A program made the position numbers and the translations under genes. Shown here in pieces: positions 1-8,873 of a DNA stretch of 64,000 nucleotides. The stretch covers positions 16,457 through 80,456 of the forward strand of contig CALSUH010000010.1 in NCBI GenBank assembly GCA_943789485.1, read 5' to 3'. The notes under the pieces were generated by a model that saw nothing but the letters and a program-made list of their open reading frames with translations, did not search any database and had not been told where the DNA came from. The DNA is from an uncultured Pseudomonadales bacterium. GTDB taxonomy: Bacteria; Pseudomonadota; Gammaproteobacteria; Pseudomonadales; Pseudohongiellaceae. Positions within the stretch are counted from its first letter, which is position 1, and every line of letters starts with the position of its first letter.

Positions 1-178
1 GGACTAGCTCATTGTCATCATATTCGATGCTACGGATGCTGGATTTAAAGGTTCTATTGGAACCATCCCCTGGCAGGGTTATCGTCAGGGGGATGTTTTC
101 TTTTACAGCAAACTTTAGGTAAAGAAGAATGGCCTCTTGATCTGTGATCTTGGAGAATTCGTCAGAACTGGCCGTCAT
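1..178 (-). CDS. flgZ: FlgZ/YcgR-like flagellar brake protein, N-terminal part (cut by window edge)
   Basis: Only the first 59 codons are inside the window; the reading frame is open to base 1. The start is an ATG at 178, five bases after the flgN stop. The visible sequence (start MTASSDEFSKI, then a region with KENIPLTITLPGDGSNRTF) resembles the N-terminal YcgR-type beta-barrel that precedes a PilZ domain. In Pseudomonas a PilZ protein (FlgZ) lies downstream of flgM-flgN and slows the motor when c-di-GMP is bound. Position and the N-terminal pattern support that assignment, but the c-di-GMP-binding PilZ domain itself lies outside the window, so this is partly inference from gene order. Confidence 0.55.
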   Translation of the reverse strand, partial: MTASSDEFSKITDQEAILLYLKFAVKENIPLTITLPGDGSNRTFKSSIRSIEYDDNELV

Positions 179-183
179 AGTAT

Positions 184-696
184 TTAAATTTTGGACGGAT
201 ACAAGAGCGAGTCTTGGGAATTATCCGTGCTGTTGATACTGCCATTTTCCCCGTAAGTTAGGCTGTGCCTGTTGCCAGAGGCTGGCGATAGGCTGGCAAT
301 AGCTTGAGAAATAAAGTGAGTGTGGCGATTGAGAAGCTGGCCGACGAGCCTGTTTTCATCGAAGCATTGGCGAGCAAGTTTAGCGAGCTCGTTAAGCAGG
401 GTGTCCAGCTCAGCACCCAAGCTGTCTTGGTTCGGCTCAGAGCCATCAGTCGGTGAATAATCGCTTATGTTCAAGCCGTTATCCGTCATAAAAGTTAGGC
501 GTTCCGCCGTTGCGGCCTGCAGCTGTGTTATTCGTTCTTCCTTAGCCGCCACATTGGCGTTAATAAGGGCTTCATCGAGCGTGGCCAAACCGTCTCGCTC
601 TGTTTTGAGCGCAGCAAGCAGGCTACCAGCCGTGGTTATTTCACTTCTAAGCAGCTTGGCTAGGGGTGCACTGTACTTCTCGGTTGGCGCAGTCAT
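184..696 (-). CDS. flgN: FlgN, chaperone for hook-associated proteins
   Basis: Predicted 170-residue cytoplasmic, largely helical protein. FlgN binds the C-termini of the hook-associated proteins FlgK and FlgL and pilots them to the flagellar export apparatus. The FlgN pattern is visible as a long amphipathic first helix (residues about 10-45) with a Leu-rich heptad rhythm, a second helix around LGAELDTLLNELAKLARQCFDENRLVGQLL, where the conserved N-x-x-N/G-x-L segment near the middle is typical, and a Tyr-Gly region near the end. It lies four bases downstream of flgM, the usual flgM-flgN pair. No TM segment or signal peptide. The final 25 residues are Ser/Asn-rich and poorly conserved in this family. 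Confidence 0.85.
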   Translation of the reverse strand: MTAPTEKYSAPLAKLLRSEITTAGSLLAALKTERDGLATLDEALINANVAAKEERITQLQAATAERLTFMTDNGLNISDYSPTDGSEPNQDSLGAELDTLLNELAKLARQCFDENRLVGQLLNRHTHFISQAIASLSPASGNRHSLTYGENGSINSTDNSQDSLLYPSKI

Positions 697-700
697 GAGT

Positions 701-1042
701 TTAGGCCTGTTGCTCCGGCTTACTCACTTGCCCGGTTTCCATTTGAATGAGCTTGGAGGCGGTAACCTCAAGATCGTAGTTGAGGCTGCCATCGGCTATT
801 GCCTGACTCATTTGTGCGACCAGTTTATTGTCCACCGCAGGAATATCGGCGAGCATCGATTCAATGCCCTGCAGGCGCGCGACGGTGTCTGTTATGCTGA
901 CCTTATCCATTGCAGCGCTACTAGCGGTTGGTGCTGCAGATTCTGTCTTGCTAGCACTGCTCTGGTCAGAGCTATTGCTCTTGGAGGTTTTGGAACTGCC
1001 AATATTCAAAGGAAGATTGGTTGGCTGAATCTCGGTACTCAT
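701..1042 (-). CDS. flgM: FlgM, anti-sigma-28 factor
   Basis: 113-residue protein. FlgM holds FliA (sigma-28) inactive until the hook-basal body is finished, when it is exported through the flagellum. The first 45 residues are disordered and Ser/Ala/Lys-rich, as expected for a secreted regulator; the C-terminal half (VSITDTVARLQGIESMLADI, then VDNKLVAQMSQAIADGSLNYD) carries the FliA-binding helices, with the family hallmark R-x-x-A-I-x-x-G-x-Y reduced here to a QAIADGSLNYD version. It is followed closely by flgN, so the two are co-transcribed. A FliA-type promoter candidate lies 60-90 bases upstream. Confidence 0.85.
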   Translation of the reverse strand: MSTEIQPTNLPLNIGSSKTSKSNSSDQSSASKTESAAPTASSAAMDKVSITDTVARLQGIESMLADIPAVDNKLVAQMSQAIADGSLNYDLEVTASKLIQMETGQVSKPEQQA

Positions 1043-1101
1043 CTGAGTAACTCCCGGCTTTAGTGTTTGTCAGTATTGCTTCTATTACTACTAGTAATGC
1101 A

Positions 1102-1129
1102 TCTACGACAACTTCATCGAGATACTTTA
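1102..1129 (-). promoter_or_regulatory. FliA (sigma-28)-type promoter candidate for flgMN
   Basis: On the minus strand there is TAAA (1129-1126) followed after 16 bases by GTCGTAGA (1109-1102). It resembles the site in front of fliC, TAAA-15-GTCGTAAT. The family consensus is TAAA-N15-GCCGATAA, so the -10 match is only partial and the spacer one base long. The agreement between the two sites in this genome is the main support. Confidence 0.35.
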
Positions 1130-1151
1130 ACGTTTTTTTACAGTTTTACCA

Positions 1152-1916
1152 CTATAGTTTTACCACTACCGTTTTAGCGCTGACTACAGTGGCTTCAACG
1201 GTAAGGCCAGAATTGGCGTTGCGCACCGGGATCAAATCACCGTAGCTACCACTTTTCATAGCTTTACCGCCCATCTGTACCTGCACCCCCGAGCCATTGG
1301 CCTGAATAGTGACTTCCTGACCCTGCTTAACCAAATGTCGGACTTTCAGGTAATTTGAGGTCATGACGGCGCCAGCATTGATTGCTCGTGTAATCTCCAT
1401 GCCAGCTAGGGCATTGATTTCGCTGCTGTATTTTGATGGCAGCTTGCTAATCGCCATGTTCTGCAGGCGCATGTCACTGCCCTGAAGTAGTTCGCCTCTA
1501 TTAAGCGGCCGACTACTGACGACGACTTCTGCCTGACCATCGATAGACACCGGCACATAAAGCGTCCAGGGCTTTTCACCCTGACAGCGCACGCCCACGG
1601 TGGTGCGCAGTATGCTGCTGCCTGCTCCACTGGAGAATGCTTCTAGGGGGATATTGCAGTGCTTTAACTGGAGGCGAGAATCCAGAGCCGCCGCCTGCGC
1701 TGTAATATTGCTGAAACCTGGGTTTTTTAATTGCGCCAGCGCAAATTTTTCGGCGGTGGCTCTGATATTGCTTAGAGATTCAAATTCCGGTGGAATTTCT
1801 GCTCTAGCTGGTCCTGCCAATAAGCAACAAAAAGCAAATAGGCTCACGGCGCTAATACCCTTAGGCAAGGTCCGAAAAGTCATAATTGTGACAGTTAGTT
1901 TTCTAATTTTGATCAT
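1152..1916 (-). CDS. flgA: FlgA, P-ring assembly chaperone
   Basis: 254-residue exported protein of the SAF/FlgA family. In the periplasm FlgA helps FlgI monomers to assemble the P ring around the rod. A signal peptide is visible (hydrophobic stretch ISAVSLFAFCCLLAGPARA, cleavage after ARA). The C-terminal SAF domain follows from about residue 125 (VVSSRPLNRGELLQGSDM, then MEITRAINAGAVMTSNYL, then VKQGQEVTIQANGSGVQVQM), the typical order for FlgA. An ATG at 1883 (MTFRTLPKG) would give a more compact signal peptide; neither start has a clear ribosome site. The gene is divergent from flgBCDEFGHIJKL and has its own sigma-54 site. The chemotaxis genes cheV/cheR that often follow flgA in polar flagellates are not here. 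Confidence 0.9.
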   Translation of the reverse strand: MIKIRKLTVTIMTFRTLPKGISAVSLFAFCCLLAGPARAEIPPEFESLSNIRATAEKFALAQLKNPGFSNITAQAAALDSRLQLKHCNIPLEAFSSGAGSSILRTTVGVRCQGEKPWTLYVPVSIDGQAEVVVSSRPLNRGELLQGSDMRLQNMAISKLPSKYSSEINALAGMEITRAINAGAVMTSNYLKVRHLVKQGQEVTIQANGSGVQVQMGGKAMKSGSYGDLIPVRNANSGLTVEATVVSAKTVVVKL

Positions 1917-1990
1917 ATTAGCCAGTTTATTTACGTTTTCGAGGGCCTGAAGGCCAAAATTTGGCGATTTATCGCCTTTGATCTTTGAGT

Positions 1991-2006
1991 TGCAAACACT
2001 ATGCCA
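1991..2006 (-). promoter_or_regulatory. Sigma-54 promoter for flgA
   Basis: Reading the minus strand from 2006 gives TGGCAT-AGTGT-TTGCA, a close match to the -24/-12 consensus TGGCAC-N5-TTGCA with the GG and GC elements at correct spacing. It lies about 75 bases before the flgA start. With the FleQ and FleR activators encoded in the same window, sigma-54 control is expected. Confidence 0.7.
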
Positions 2007-2154
2007 GAAGCGCTGAACAGCCAGTTAAGCGATGCACAGCCGTGATAAAAACCGTTCCTGCCTAGCAGACTGCCCCTTACGCGTTAATTGAGTGCCTCAG
2101 GCCTTAGCGGAGGAGGCGGGCAGCAATCTGGCGAAGCGGCAAGGTTTGCCGCTT

Positions 2155-2195
2155 TGCCAGATAAGCTTGCCGCCTATGCCAGATAAGCTTGCCGC
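2155..2195 (+). repeat. Direct repeat, 19 bases twice
   Basis: The 19-mer tgccagataagcttgccgc occurs at 2155-2173 and again at 2177-2195, separated by three bases, in the space between flgA and flgB. A shorter relative (ttgccgctttgccag) lies just upstream. Function unknown; it could be an activator-binding region between the divergent sigma-54 promoters or simple slippage. Confidence 0.7.
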
Positions 2196-2257
2196 TAGCG
2201 CGCCATTGAGAAGCTAAAAAGAATTTAAGTAATTGATATATATCATTATTTTAATTC

Positions 2258-2274
2258 TGGCACAGCAGTTGCAA
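2258..2274 (+). promoter_or_regulatory. Sigma-54 promoter for the flgB operon
   Basis: TGGCAC-AGCAG-TTGCAA, essentially the sigma-54 consensus with invariant GG (2259-2260) and GC (2271-2272). The expected start of transcription is near 2284, about 28 bases before the flgB ATG. It is divergent from the flgA promoter, with about 250 bases between for activator binding. Confidence 0.85.
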
Positions 2275-2311
2275 TAATCCCTTCATAGAAGCCAAAACTT
2301 TAGGAATTGAC

Positions 2312-2707
2312 ATGAGTTGGATAGACCAAGCATTAGGCATTCACCCATCCGCACTGGCGTTTCGCTCCCAGCGCAGTTCAGTTCTAGCTGCCAACATCGC
2401 GAATGCAGACACTGCTGGCTACAAGGCAAGAGACTATGACTTCAGGACTGCCCTTCAAACTGCCGATCAAGGGCAGACTATGAAGATGAGGGCGACTCAT
2501 AGCCGTCACATCCAGGCCTCGGCCAGTGATCGCTTTGGCGATCTTAAATACCGGGTACCGACCAAATTTTCTAGCACGGGAAATACCGTGGAAGCTGAGG
2601 TAGAGCAGGCTGCGTTTTCCGAGAATGCACTTCGCTACCAAACCAGCTTGCAGTTCCTGAACGGGTCTATCTCCGGGATGCGTCTGGCGATCACGGGAAC
2701 TCGATAG
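2312..2707 (+). CDS. flgB: FlgB, proximal rod protein
   Basis: 131 residues, the normal size. FlgB forms the cell-proximal part of the flagellar rod in the periplasm and is exported without a signal peptide by the flagellar type III apparatus. The N-terminal axial-protein motif is clear (SSVLAANIANADTAGYKARD, the ANNLANxxTxGYKA signature), with a C-terminal helix of the rod family. A TAGGA ribosome site precedes the ATG. It is the first gene of the flgB-flgL run and follows the sigma-54 site directly. Confidence 0.95.
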   Translation: MSWIDQALGIHPSALAFRSQRSSVLAANIANADTAGYKARDYDFRTALQTADQGQTMKMRATHSRHIQASASDRFGDLKYRVPTKFSSTGNTVEAEVEQAAFSENALRYQTSLQFLNGSISGMRLAITGTR

Positions 2708-2806
2708 CTCGCTCAAGGGGCAAGTAAAGCCTAGTACAAGAGTAGCGTAAATAAAGAAGCACTGAACAGCACATAAAAGAGAAGAGTAAAGGGAAAGGCA
2801 ACACAC

Positions 2807-3265
2807 ATGGGACTATCAAACATATTCGAGATTACAGGTAGCGCGCTTAATGCCCAGAGTATCCACATTAATGTCATTGCCGGGAACATGGCGAATTCGC
2901 AAACCACCAGTGGCTCCGAAGCTGGGGCCTACCGTGCCCGCCGACCCGTTTTCGCCTCAGTGATGGCATCTTCAATGGGGTCTTTGGCTCTGGGACGACC
3001 GATGACGGCTAACACGTCTACGGGCTCAAATGTGACAGGGGTTCGCATCGACAGTTATGCGGACAGTAACACTCCAATTGAACAGCAGTTGATGCCAGAG
3101 AATCCTTTTGCTGACGAGGATGGCTACATCTATTTATCCAACGTGAACATGGTAGAAGAAATGGCTTTCATGATGGAAGCATCACGAAGCTATCAGGCCA
3201 ATATTGAAGTGTTGAACACCTCGAAAGAACTCATGCTGCGAACCCTTAGTATGGGTGCAGGCTAG
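2807..3265 (+). CDS. flgC: FlgC, proximal rod protein
   Basis: 152 residues. Rod subunit assembled with FlgB. N-terminal axial motif (SIHINVIAGNMANSQTTSG) and C-terminal axial helix (VNMVEEMAFMMEASRSYQANIEVLNTSKELML) are both present, the latter being the usual NVVxEMxxMIxAxRxYxAN pattern. The Tyr-Arg-Ala-Arg-Arg-Pro-Val-Phe segment around residue 44 is characteristic of FlgC. A 99-base gap separates it from flgB, with no sign of a terminator. Confidence 0.95.
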   Translation: MGLSNIFEITGSALNAQSIHINVIAGNMANSQTTSGSEAGAYRARRPVFASVMASSMGSLALGRPMTANTSTGSNVTGVRIDSYADSNTPIEQQLMPENPFADEDGYIYLSNVNMVEEMAFMMEASRSYQANIEVLNTSKELMLRTLSMGAG

Positions 3266-3297
3266 TTTGAAAAGCAACTTAAGGCAGAGGCAATAAG

Positions 3298-3963
3298 ATG
3301 AATGCGATTGATCAAATTTTTGGAGGTCAGGCCCAGGCACCAGTTGGGGTCGGTAAGGCGCCAGATGAATTGGGCCAGGAAGACTTTCTGAAGCTGCTAG
3401 TCGCGCAGCTGAAAAATCAGGACCCTAGCAATCCAGTAGAGAATGGGGAGTTTTTGGGACAGATAGCACAGTTCAGCATGGTGTCAGGCATCGACGATCT
3501 AGGCAGCTCTTTTGACAACATCGCGGGCAGTCTCTATGCCACTCAGGCTATGCAAGCTTCTCAATTGGTTGGCAAGGAAGTCTTGGTTGAGACCGATACC
3601 GCAGTTCTTGACGACGCAGAAACCATCAGCGGAGTTCTTAACCTGGACTTCGCAGCCGCCGATATTCGAGTCGGTATTTATGACAGCACCGGTGTGCTTG
3701 TCTCCAGTTCGCCTATTGGCACAGTAGCTGCCGGACAGCACAAATTTAGCTGGGACGGCCAGCTTGCCAATGGCGATAAAGCCCCAGCGGGAACTTATGT
3801 ATTCAAGGCAGAGGGTTTGGTTAACGGGTCGCTGCATCGCTTGCCAATTCAGTTATTCAAGGATGTTGAAAGCGTCTCTGTTGATCGAACGACCACCAGT
3901 GTGATGGTTAATCTCGAGGGCAACACCACAGTGAATCTTTCACAAGTGACAGAATTCAAATAA
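3298..3963 (+). CDS. flgD: FlgD, hook cap / hook assembly protein
   Basis: 221 residues. FlgD caps the growing hook and allows FlgE to polymerise; it is replaced by FlgK when the hook is complete. The N-terminal FlgD signature LGQEDFLKLLVAQLKNQDPSNPVENGEFLGQIAQFS is complete (residues about 25-60), followed by a FlgD Ig-like/Tudor region, with the GxYxFxAEG pattern (PAGTYVFKAEG) near residue 165. Placed between flgC and flgE as usual. Confidence 0.95.
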   Translation: MNAIDQIFGGQAQAPVGVGKAPDELGQEDFLKLLVAQLKNQDPSNPVENGEFLGQIAQFSMVSGIDDLGSSFDNIAGSLYATQAMQASQLVGKEVLVETDTAVLDDAETISGVLNLDFAAADIRVGIYDSTGVLVSSSPIGTVAAGQHKFSWDGQLANGDKAPAGTYVFKAEGLVNGSLHRLPIQLFKDVESVSVDRTTTSVMVNLEGNTTVNLSQVTEFK

Positions 3964-4014
3964 ACAAACACGACATCGAAATTTAATTATTTATAGAGCA
4001 ATCAGGAGTTAATC

Positions 4015-5277
4015 ATGGCATTTAATACAGCCGTCTCGGGTTTAACAGCAGCCAGTACTAATCTGGAGATCATTGGTAATAACGTCGCCAACGCAGGCAC
4101 CACCGGTTACAAGAGCGCACGTGGCGAGTTCGCAGACGTCTATGCCTCCAGCCAACTAGGTGCTGCTGCCAATGCGATCGGTAAGGGTGTGTCTGTAAGT
4201 GGCGTGACCCAGTCCTTTACTCAGGGCAATATCAGTTTCACTAATAACGTTCTGGACATGGCGATCAACGGCGGCGGTTTCTTCCTTCTCAACGACAACG
4301 GTTCTAACGTTTATAGCCGGGCGGGAAATTTCCAGGTTGATAATCAAGGCTTTGTAGTTAACCCACTGGGTAACAAGTTGCAGGTTTTTAATACCACAGA
4401 TACAGGCGAGCAAACAGGCGGTGTAGGTGATCTATTGATTGATACCTCCTTGATTCAGCCTTCCGGGACTGAAGTTGTTGAATTTACCGCGAACGTCGAT
4501 TCTAGAGACGTGAATTCAGTTCTACCGTTTGGCACCTACGATGCATTTGCTGTGCCTCCTACGGCGCCAGTCGCTGATGAATTTAATTCCTCTACCTCGG
4601 TAACTATCTATGACAGCTTGGGAAATTCCCATGTTATGAGCACCTATTTTGAGAGGACGGCTTCGAATCAATGGAATGTTCATACACTTATAGACGGTGT
4701 TAGCCAGGGTGCTGCAACGCCGGTTGAATTCCTCGACACTGGCGCAATTAAAGCGGGCGTCGGCCTTAATACCAGCATTACAGTCACGGCCTGGGCGCCT
4801 AAAAACGCATCCGGCGACCCGACTGGCGCTGCAGATCAAACCTTCGTTGTAGACTTGAGTGATATCACCCAGTTCGGTGCTGAATTTGCCGTCACCGATG
4901 TGCAACAGGACGGCTTCTCCACAGGCCAACTCAGCGGCATTGAAGTAGGTGACACCGGGGTGGTATTTGCCCGTTTTACTAACGGTCAGTCTCGTTCTCT
5001 AGGTCAGGTTGCGCTGTCTACTTTTACCAATGCTAATGGCCTTCAGCCTCTAGGCGGCAGTCGTTGGGCTGAAACTTTTATCTCAGGCCAGCCGATCATC
5101 AGTACGCCAGGCCTTGGCGGTGTAGGCCTTGTGCAGTCAGGAGCGCTGGAAGAATCTAACGTAGAGGTAAGTCAGGAGTTGGTGAACATGATTGTTGCTC
5201 AGCGTAACTTTCAAGCCAACGCCAAGATGATTCAGACCGAAGATACTATTACTCAGACTGTAATCAACCTGCGTTAA
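4015..5277 (+). CDS. flgE: FlgE, flagellar hook protein
   Basis: 420 residues, standard for FlgE. It polymerises into the universal joint between rod and filament. N-terminal motif NLEIIGNNVANAGTTGYKSARGEF, the FlgE-type domain (GFFLLNDNGSNVYSRAGNFQVDNQGFVV), and the C-terminal axial helix (LVNMIVAQRNFQANAKMIQTEDTITQTVINLR) are all present. A variable surface domain fills residues about 150-330. A good ribosome site (AGGAG) precedes the ATG. FlgE export ends when FliK (20184-21668) signals the switch to late substrates. Confidence 0.95.
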   Translation: MAFNTAVSGLTAASTNLEIIGNNVANAGTTGYKSARGEFADVYASSQLGAAANAIGKGVSVSGVTQSFTQGNISFTNNVLDMAINGGGFFLLNDNGSNVYSRAGNFQVDNQGFVVNPLGNKLQVFNTTDTGEQTGGVGDLLIDTSLIQPSGTEVVEFTANVDSRDVNSVLPFGTYDAFAVPPTAPVADEFNSSTSVTIYDSLGNSHVMSTYFERTASNQWNVHTLIDGVSQGAATPVEFLDTGAIKAGVGLNTSITVTAWAPKNASGDPTGAADQTFVVDLSDITQFGAEFAVTDVQQDGFSTGQLSGIEVGDTGVVFARFTNGQSRSLGQVALSTFTNANGLQPLGGSRWAETFISGQPIISTPGLGGVGLVQSGALEESNVEVSQELVNMIVAQRNFQANAKMIQTEDTITQTVINLR

Positions 5278-5401
5278 TGACTAAGCTCGGGATTAAGCTC
5301 GGGGGCTGACTCAGACCTTTTAAACCCAATAGTTACTAACAAAGTACTAAGAACGAAACCTAAGTCCATAAAAAAACTAAGTCACATAAGGTCGTTAAGA
5401 A

Positions 5402-6112
5402 ATGCACGAATTACTGTTATCAGTAACCAATGACGTCAAGCAGCTGATGCGGGCGCAGGCGGTGAATGCGAACAATCTTGCCAATGCCAGCACCGATGGT
5501 TTCAAGGCAGAGATTGCCTTTATGGTCACTTCCCAGCGTATGGGCTCGCTCGCTAGTGTGCCGGACTTGTCTAGCGGCTCGATAAAATCCACCGGCAGGG
5601 ACTTAGATGTAGCGGTCAATGGTGAAGGTTGGATTGCGGTGGTTGGTGCAGATGGCACCGAGGCCTACAGCCGCCGTGGTGATCTGCATATTGATGCTTT
5701 TGGTCAACTTAGCAATGGTGCCGGGCAATTGGTGTTAGGCAATGGTGGACCTATTGCGCTGCCGCCTTTTGGTGCGGTCGAAGTGGGTGCTGATGGCACG
5801 GTCTCAGTTTTACCGCTGGGCCAGAATCCTAATTCCATGGCGATCATTGACCGGATTAAGCTTGTGACTCTGGAAGAATCAGACATAGTCAGGGGCGAGG
5901 ACGGTCTGATGCGTTTGGCCTCGGGGAATATCGCGGCAAGCGATGCCTCGGTGCAACTATTGGCGGGAAATTTGGAGACCAGTAACGTCAACACAGTAAG
6001 TGAGATGGTGAAAATGATAGAGCTGGCACGGCGCTTTGAAGCCCAGGTGCAGCTGATGCAATCCGCCGAGGAAAATTCCCAGGCGCTGTCACGAATCATG
6101 CGAATGAGTTAG
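5402..6112 (+). CDS. flgF: FlgF, proximal rod protein
   Basis: 236 residues. Rod subunit of the FlgE/FlgF/FlgG family. The axial N-terminus ([22 protein letters not shown]), the DLDVAVNGEGWIAVVGADGTEAYSRRGDLHIDAFGQL stretch and the C-terminal helix (MVKMIELARRFEAQVQLMQSAEENSQALSRIMRMS) identify it. The order flgE-flgF-flgG is conserved. Upstream there is a 124-base gap with a short repeat (aagctcggg twice at about 5284-5301) but no recognisable promoter. Confidence 0.93.
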   Translation: MHELLLSVTNDVKQLMRAQAVNANNLANASTDGFKAEIAFMVTSQRMGSLASVPDLSSGSIKSTGRDLDVAVNGEGWIAVVGADGTEAYSRRGDLHIDAFGQLSNGAGQLVLGNGGPIALPPFGAVEVGADGTVSVLPLGQNPNSMAIIDRIKLVTLEESDIVRGEDGLMRLASGNIAASDASVQLLAGNLETSNVNTVSEMVKMIELARRFEAQVQLMQSAEENSQALSRIMRMS

Positions 6113-6161
6113 TCGGACAAGTAGACTGAAAGTAATTACGCAAATTTAGCAGGAGAAGACA

Positions 6162-6947
6162 ATGACCCAAGCATTATGGATAGCGAAAACAGGTCTTGAT
6201 GCGCAGCAGACAAAGATGTCTGTTATTTCCAATAATCTCGCCAACGCCAGTACCACAGGCTACAAGCGAGGAAGGGCGGTATTTGAAGACTTGCTGTATC
6301 AGAATCAGCGTCAGCCAGGTGCTCAGTCTTCACAAAATACAATCTATTCCACGGGTCTCATGATGGGAACCGGCGTACGCACAGTGGCCACTGAAAAGCT
6401 GTTCAGTCAGGGAAATCTAAGTAAGACAGAGAACCCCTTGGATATCGCTATTGAAGGCCGCGGCTTCCTGCAGGTGTTGTTGCCTGATGGCAGCCTCGGT
6501 TATAGCCGTGATGGTTCAATTCAAATAGATAATGCGGGACAACTGGTGACACCTACCGGTTATCCCATTCAGCCGAGTATCAATATCCCTATCGATGCAC
6601 AGTCGGTAACTATTGCTACCGACGGCACAGTGTCGATCAGCCAACAGGGTGTCGCGGCAACCACGCAGCTAGGCAATATCCAGCTTGCCGATTTCATCAA
6701 TGCCGCGGGCTTGCAACCTGTTGGTGGCAATCTATTTCTTGAAACCACCTCTAGCGGCTCGCCTCAAGTAGGTGCTCCGGGTCTCAACGGTTTGGGATCG
6801 GTTTTGCAAGGTTTTGTTGAAGGGTCAAACGTCAACGTGGTTGAGGAGTTGGTTAACATGATTGAGACGCAGCGTTCTTATGAAATGAACAGCCGTGCGA
6901 TCTCCACCGCGGATCAGATGCTGCAGTATGTCAGCAATAATCTCTAA
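6162..6947 (+). CDS. flgG: FlgG, distal rod protein
   Basis: 261 residues, typical for FlgG. It forms the distal rod that runs through the P and L rings. Visible: N-terminal [44 protein letters not shown], which is nearly the textbook FlgG start including the FEDLLYQ segment, and the C-terminal [34 protein letters not shown]. An AGGAG site precedes the start. The flgG stop lies 40 bases before the chosen flgH start. Confidence 0.97.
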   Translation: MTQALWIAKTGLDAQQTKMSVISNNLANASTTGYKRGRAVFEDLLYQNQRQPGAQSSQNTIYSTGLMMGTGVRTVATEKLFSQGNLSKTENPLDIAIEGRGFLQVLLPDGSLGYSRDGSIQIDNAGQLVTPTGYPIQPSINIPIDAQSVTIATDGTVSISQQGVAATTQLGNIQLADFINAAGLQPVGGNLFLETTSSGSPQVGAPGLNGLGSVLQGFVEGSNVNVVEELVNMIETQRSYEMNSRAISTADQMLQYVSNNL

Positions 6948-6987
6948 GGTTGATCGAGAACAGTTGAGTTTACAAAGGAGAGTGGTC

Positions 6988-7656
6988 TTGAACATTACTA
7001 AAGTTTGCCAAGCTATCTTTATTTTGGCCACCGCCTTGCTAACTGCCTGTGCGGGGACAAGCCCTAGCACAGATGAGACTGTTGAAGCGGTGCCTAGCTA
7101 TCAGCAACTTGATTTCAGTAACAACGACCAACAGGGCTCTATTTTTCGGTCGGCTTCTGCAGTGGGTTTCTATGAGGACGTCAAAGCCAGAAGAGTAGGA
7201 GACATTTTAACAATTTTGTTGGTGGAACAGACCACGGGCCAGAACAGTGCAGATAACAGCGTTAATCAGTCCACTGACTTGAATATTGCGGCACCTTCTT
7301 TCAATGGTGCCACGAGACCCGATTTAGCAGTTGATCTGGGCTCAGAGAATAGTTTTAGTGGTGAGAGTGGCAGCAGCCAGAGCAATAGCCTCAGCGGCAG
7401 TATTGCCGTCACGGTTCACCAAGTATTGCCCAATGGTAATTTGGTAGTGGAAGGTGAGAAATGGATTCGGATTAATCAGGCCAACGAGTATGTCCGCCTC
7501 GAAGGTGTTGTTCGAGCAGTAGATGTTAGCACGAACAATTCCCTGCTCTCCACGCAGGTGGCCGATGCGCGAATTTCCTACGGGGGCAAAGGCGCCCATG
7601 GCAATACGCCAGGTTGGGCTGCCAAAATTATTTTTAGCCCGCTCTGGCCTTTCTAA
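6988..7656 (+). CDS. flgH: FlgH, L-ring lipoprotein
   Basis: 222-residue outer-membrane lipoprotein that forms the L ring. I place the start at a TTG (6988), because an AAAGGAG site ends 8 bases before it and the protein then begins directly with a lipoprotein signal (hydrophobic stretch and the lipobox LTAC, Cys about residue 21). A longer frame from 6895 would overlap flgG by 53 bases and has no ribosome site. FlgH hallmarks: DVKARRVGDILTILLVEQT, then NGNLVVEGEKWIRINQANEYVRLEGVVR and the end ARISYGGKGAHGN-to-GW...FSPLWPF. Confidence 0.93.
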   Translation: MNITKVCQAIFILATALLTACAGTSPSTDETVEAVPSYQQLDFSNNDQQGSIFRSASAVGFYEDVKARRVGDILTILLVEQTTGQNSADNSVNQSTDLNIAAPSFNGATRPDLAVDLGSENSFSGESGSSQSNSLSGSIAVTVHQVLPNGNLVVEGEKWIRINQANEYVRLEGVVRAVDVSTNNSLLSTQVADARISYGGKGAHGNTPGWAAKIIFSPLWPF

Positions 7657-7676
7657 GAGCCTGCCTGTGAACCGAC

Positions 7677-8813
7677 ATGCACACGAGACTTATGATCATG
7701 AATTCAAGCATTAAATACAAAACTCTGAGCCTTCTAGCCGGCTTGCTACTGGCAAACTTCGCCCATGCCGATCGGGTCAAAGATCTGGCTGAAATTGACG
7801 GTGTCAGGGCCAACCAACTAGTGGGCTACGGTTTGGTGGTAGGTTTGCCGGGCAGCGGTGACCAGACTAATCAGACGCCATTTACCGTTCAGAGCCTACG
7901 CAGTACGCTGGCTCAGTTGGGCGTAGTCATACCAGCGGATATAAATCCACAGCTGACGAATGTGGCCGCGGTGCTGGTGCATGCGGAATTGCCGCCCTTC
8001 ATAAAGAGCGGCCAGACTATTGATGTCACCGTATCCTCGGTGGGTAACGCCGGCAGCTTGCGCGGTGGCGCGCTGCTTATGACGCCTTTAAAGGGCGCCG
8101 ATGGTGAGACCTACGCGCTTGCTCAAGGCAACTTGATTGTGGGTGGTTTTGGTGGCGAAGGTGCCGATGGTAGTTCGGTTACAGTTAACATACCTAGCAG
8201 TGGCCGTATCCCTAATGGGGCCATTGTTGAACGCGAGGTAGTCAGCCCTTTCGCCAATGGTGATAGCAAGATCACTTTGAACCTGAATCGCTCCGATTTC
8301 ACCACGGCGATGAATCTGGCAGAGATGATCAATAATACTTTTGGTGCGGACACCGCGATAGCCTTGGATGGCACATCAGTTATTGTTAGCGGGCCTACCG
8401 ATCCAAGCCAAAAAGTAGCCTTTGCCTCTGTTCTTGAGAATCTCGAAGTGGAGTATGGCGCGTCAGCAGCCAAAGTTATTATTAATTCAAGGACTGGCAC
8501 CGTCGTGATTGGTTCACAGGTCAAGGTAGACGCCGCCGCGGTGGCCCACGGCAGTCTAATCGTGACAGTTTCTGAAGAACTTCTAGTGAGTCAACCAGGT
8601 CCGTTTGCTGGCGGCAACACCGCTGTTGTTCCTAACTCCGAAGTGGACGTTGTGGAAGAAGACACTCGCATGTTTGTGTTTCGCCCGGGTATTTCCCTGG
8701 ACGAACTGGTGCGGGCGGTAAATCAAGTAGGCGCCTCTCCCAGTGACATGGTGGCGATTCTCGAAGCTTTACAACAAGTTGGTGCTCTGCGAGCCCAGCT
8801 GGTTGTGATTTAG
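7677..8813 (+). CDS. flgI: FlgI, P-ring protein
   Basis: 378 residues. FlgI forms the P ring in the peptidoglycan layer, helped by FlgA. A Sec signal peptide is visible ([15 protein letters not shown], cut before [33 protein letters not shown]), followed by the usual motif [24 protein letters not shown]. The C-terminal [38 protein letters not shown] is nearly the family consensus. Two in-frame ATGs (7692, 7698) give a shorter leader and may be the true start; none has a strong ribosome site. Confidence 0.95.
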   Translation: MHTRLMIMNSSIKYKTLSLLAGLLLANFAHADRVKDLAEIDGVRANQLVGYGLVVGLPGSGDQTNQTPFTVQSLRSTLAQLGVVIPADINPQLTNVAAVLVHAELPPFIKSGQTIDVTVSSVGNAGSLRGGALLMTPLKGADGETYALAQGNLIVGGFGGEGADGSSVTVNIPSSGRIPNGAIVEREVVSPFANGDSKITLNLNRSDFTTAMNLAEMINNTFGADTAIALDGTSVIVSGPTDPSQKVAFASVLENLEVEYGASAAKVIINSRTGTVVIGSQVKVDAAAVAHGSLIVTVSEELLVSQPGPFAGGNTAVVPNSEVDVVEEDTRMFVFRPGISLDELVRAVNQVGASPSDMVAILEALQQVGALRAQLVVI

Positions 8814-8873
8814 TAAGGTTTCAGTAAAGAAATTTAAACGAACAACCGTAGTAGTCGTAATTGGAATAAAGCA

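Noticed and set aside
467..1063. 198-codon plus-strand frame over flgM/flgN
   Set aside because: It is the antisense of two well supported flagellar genes and has no recognisable protein features.
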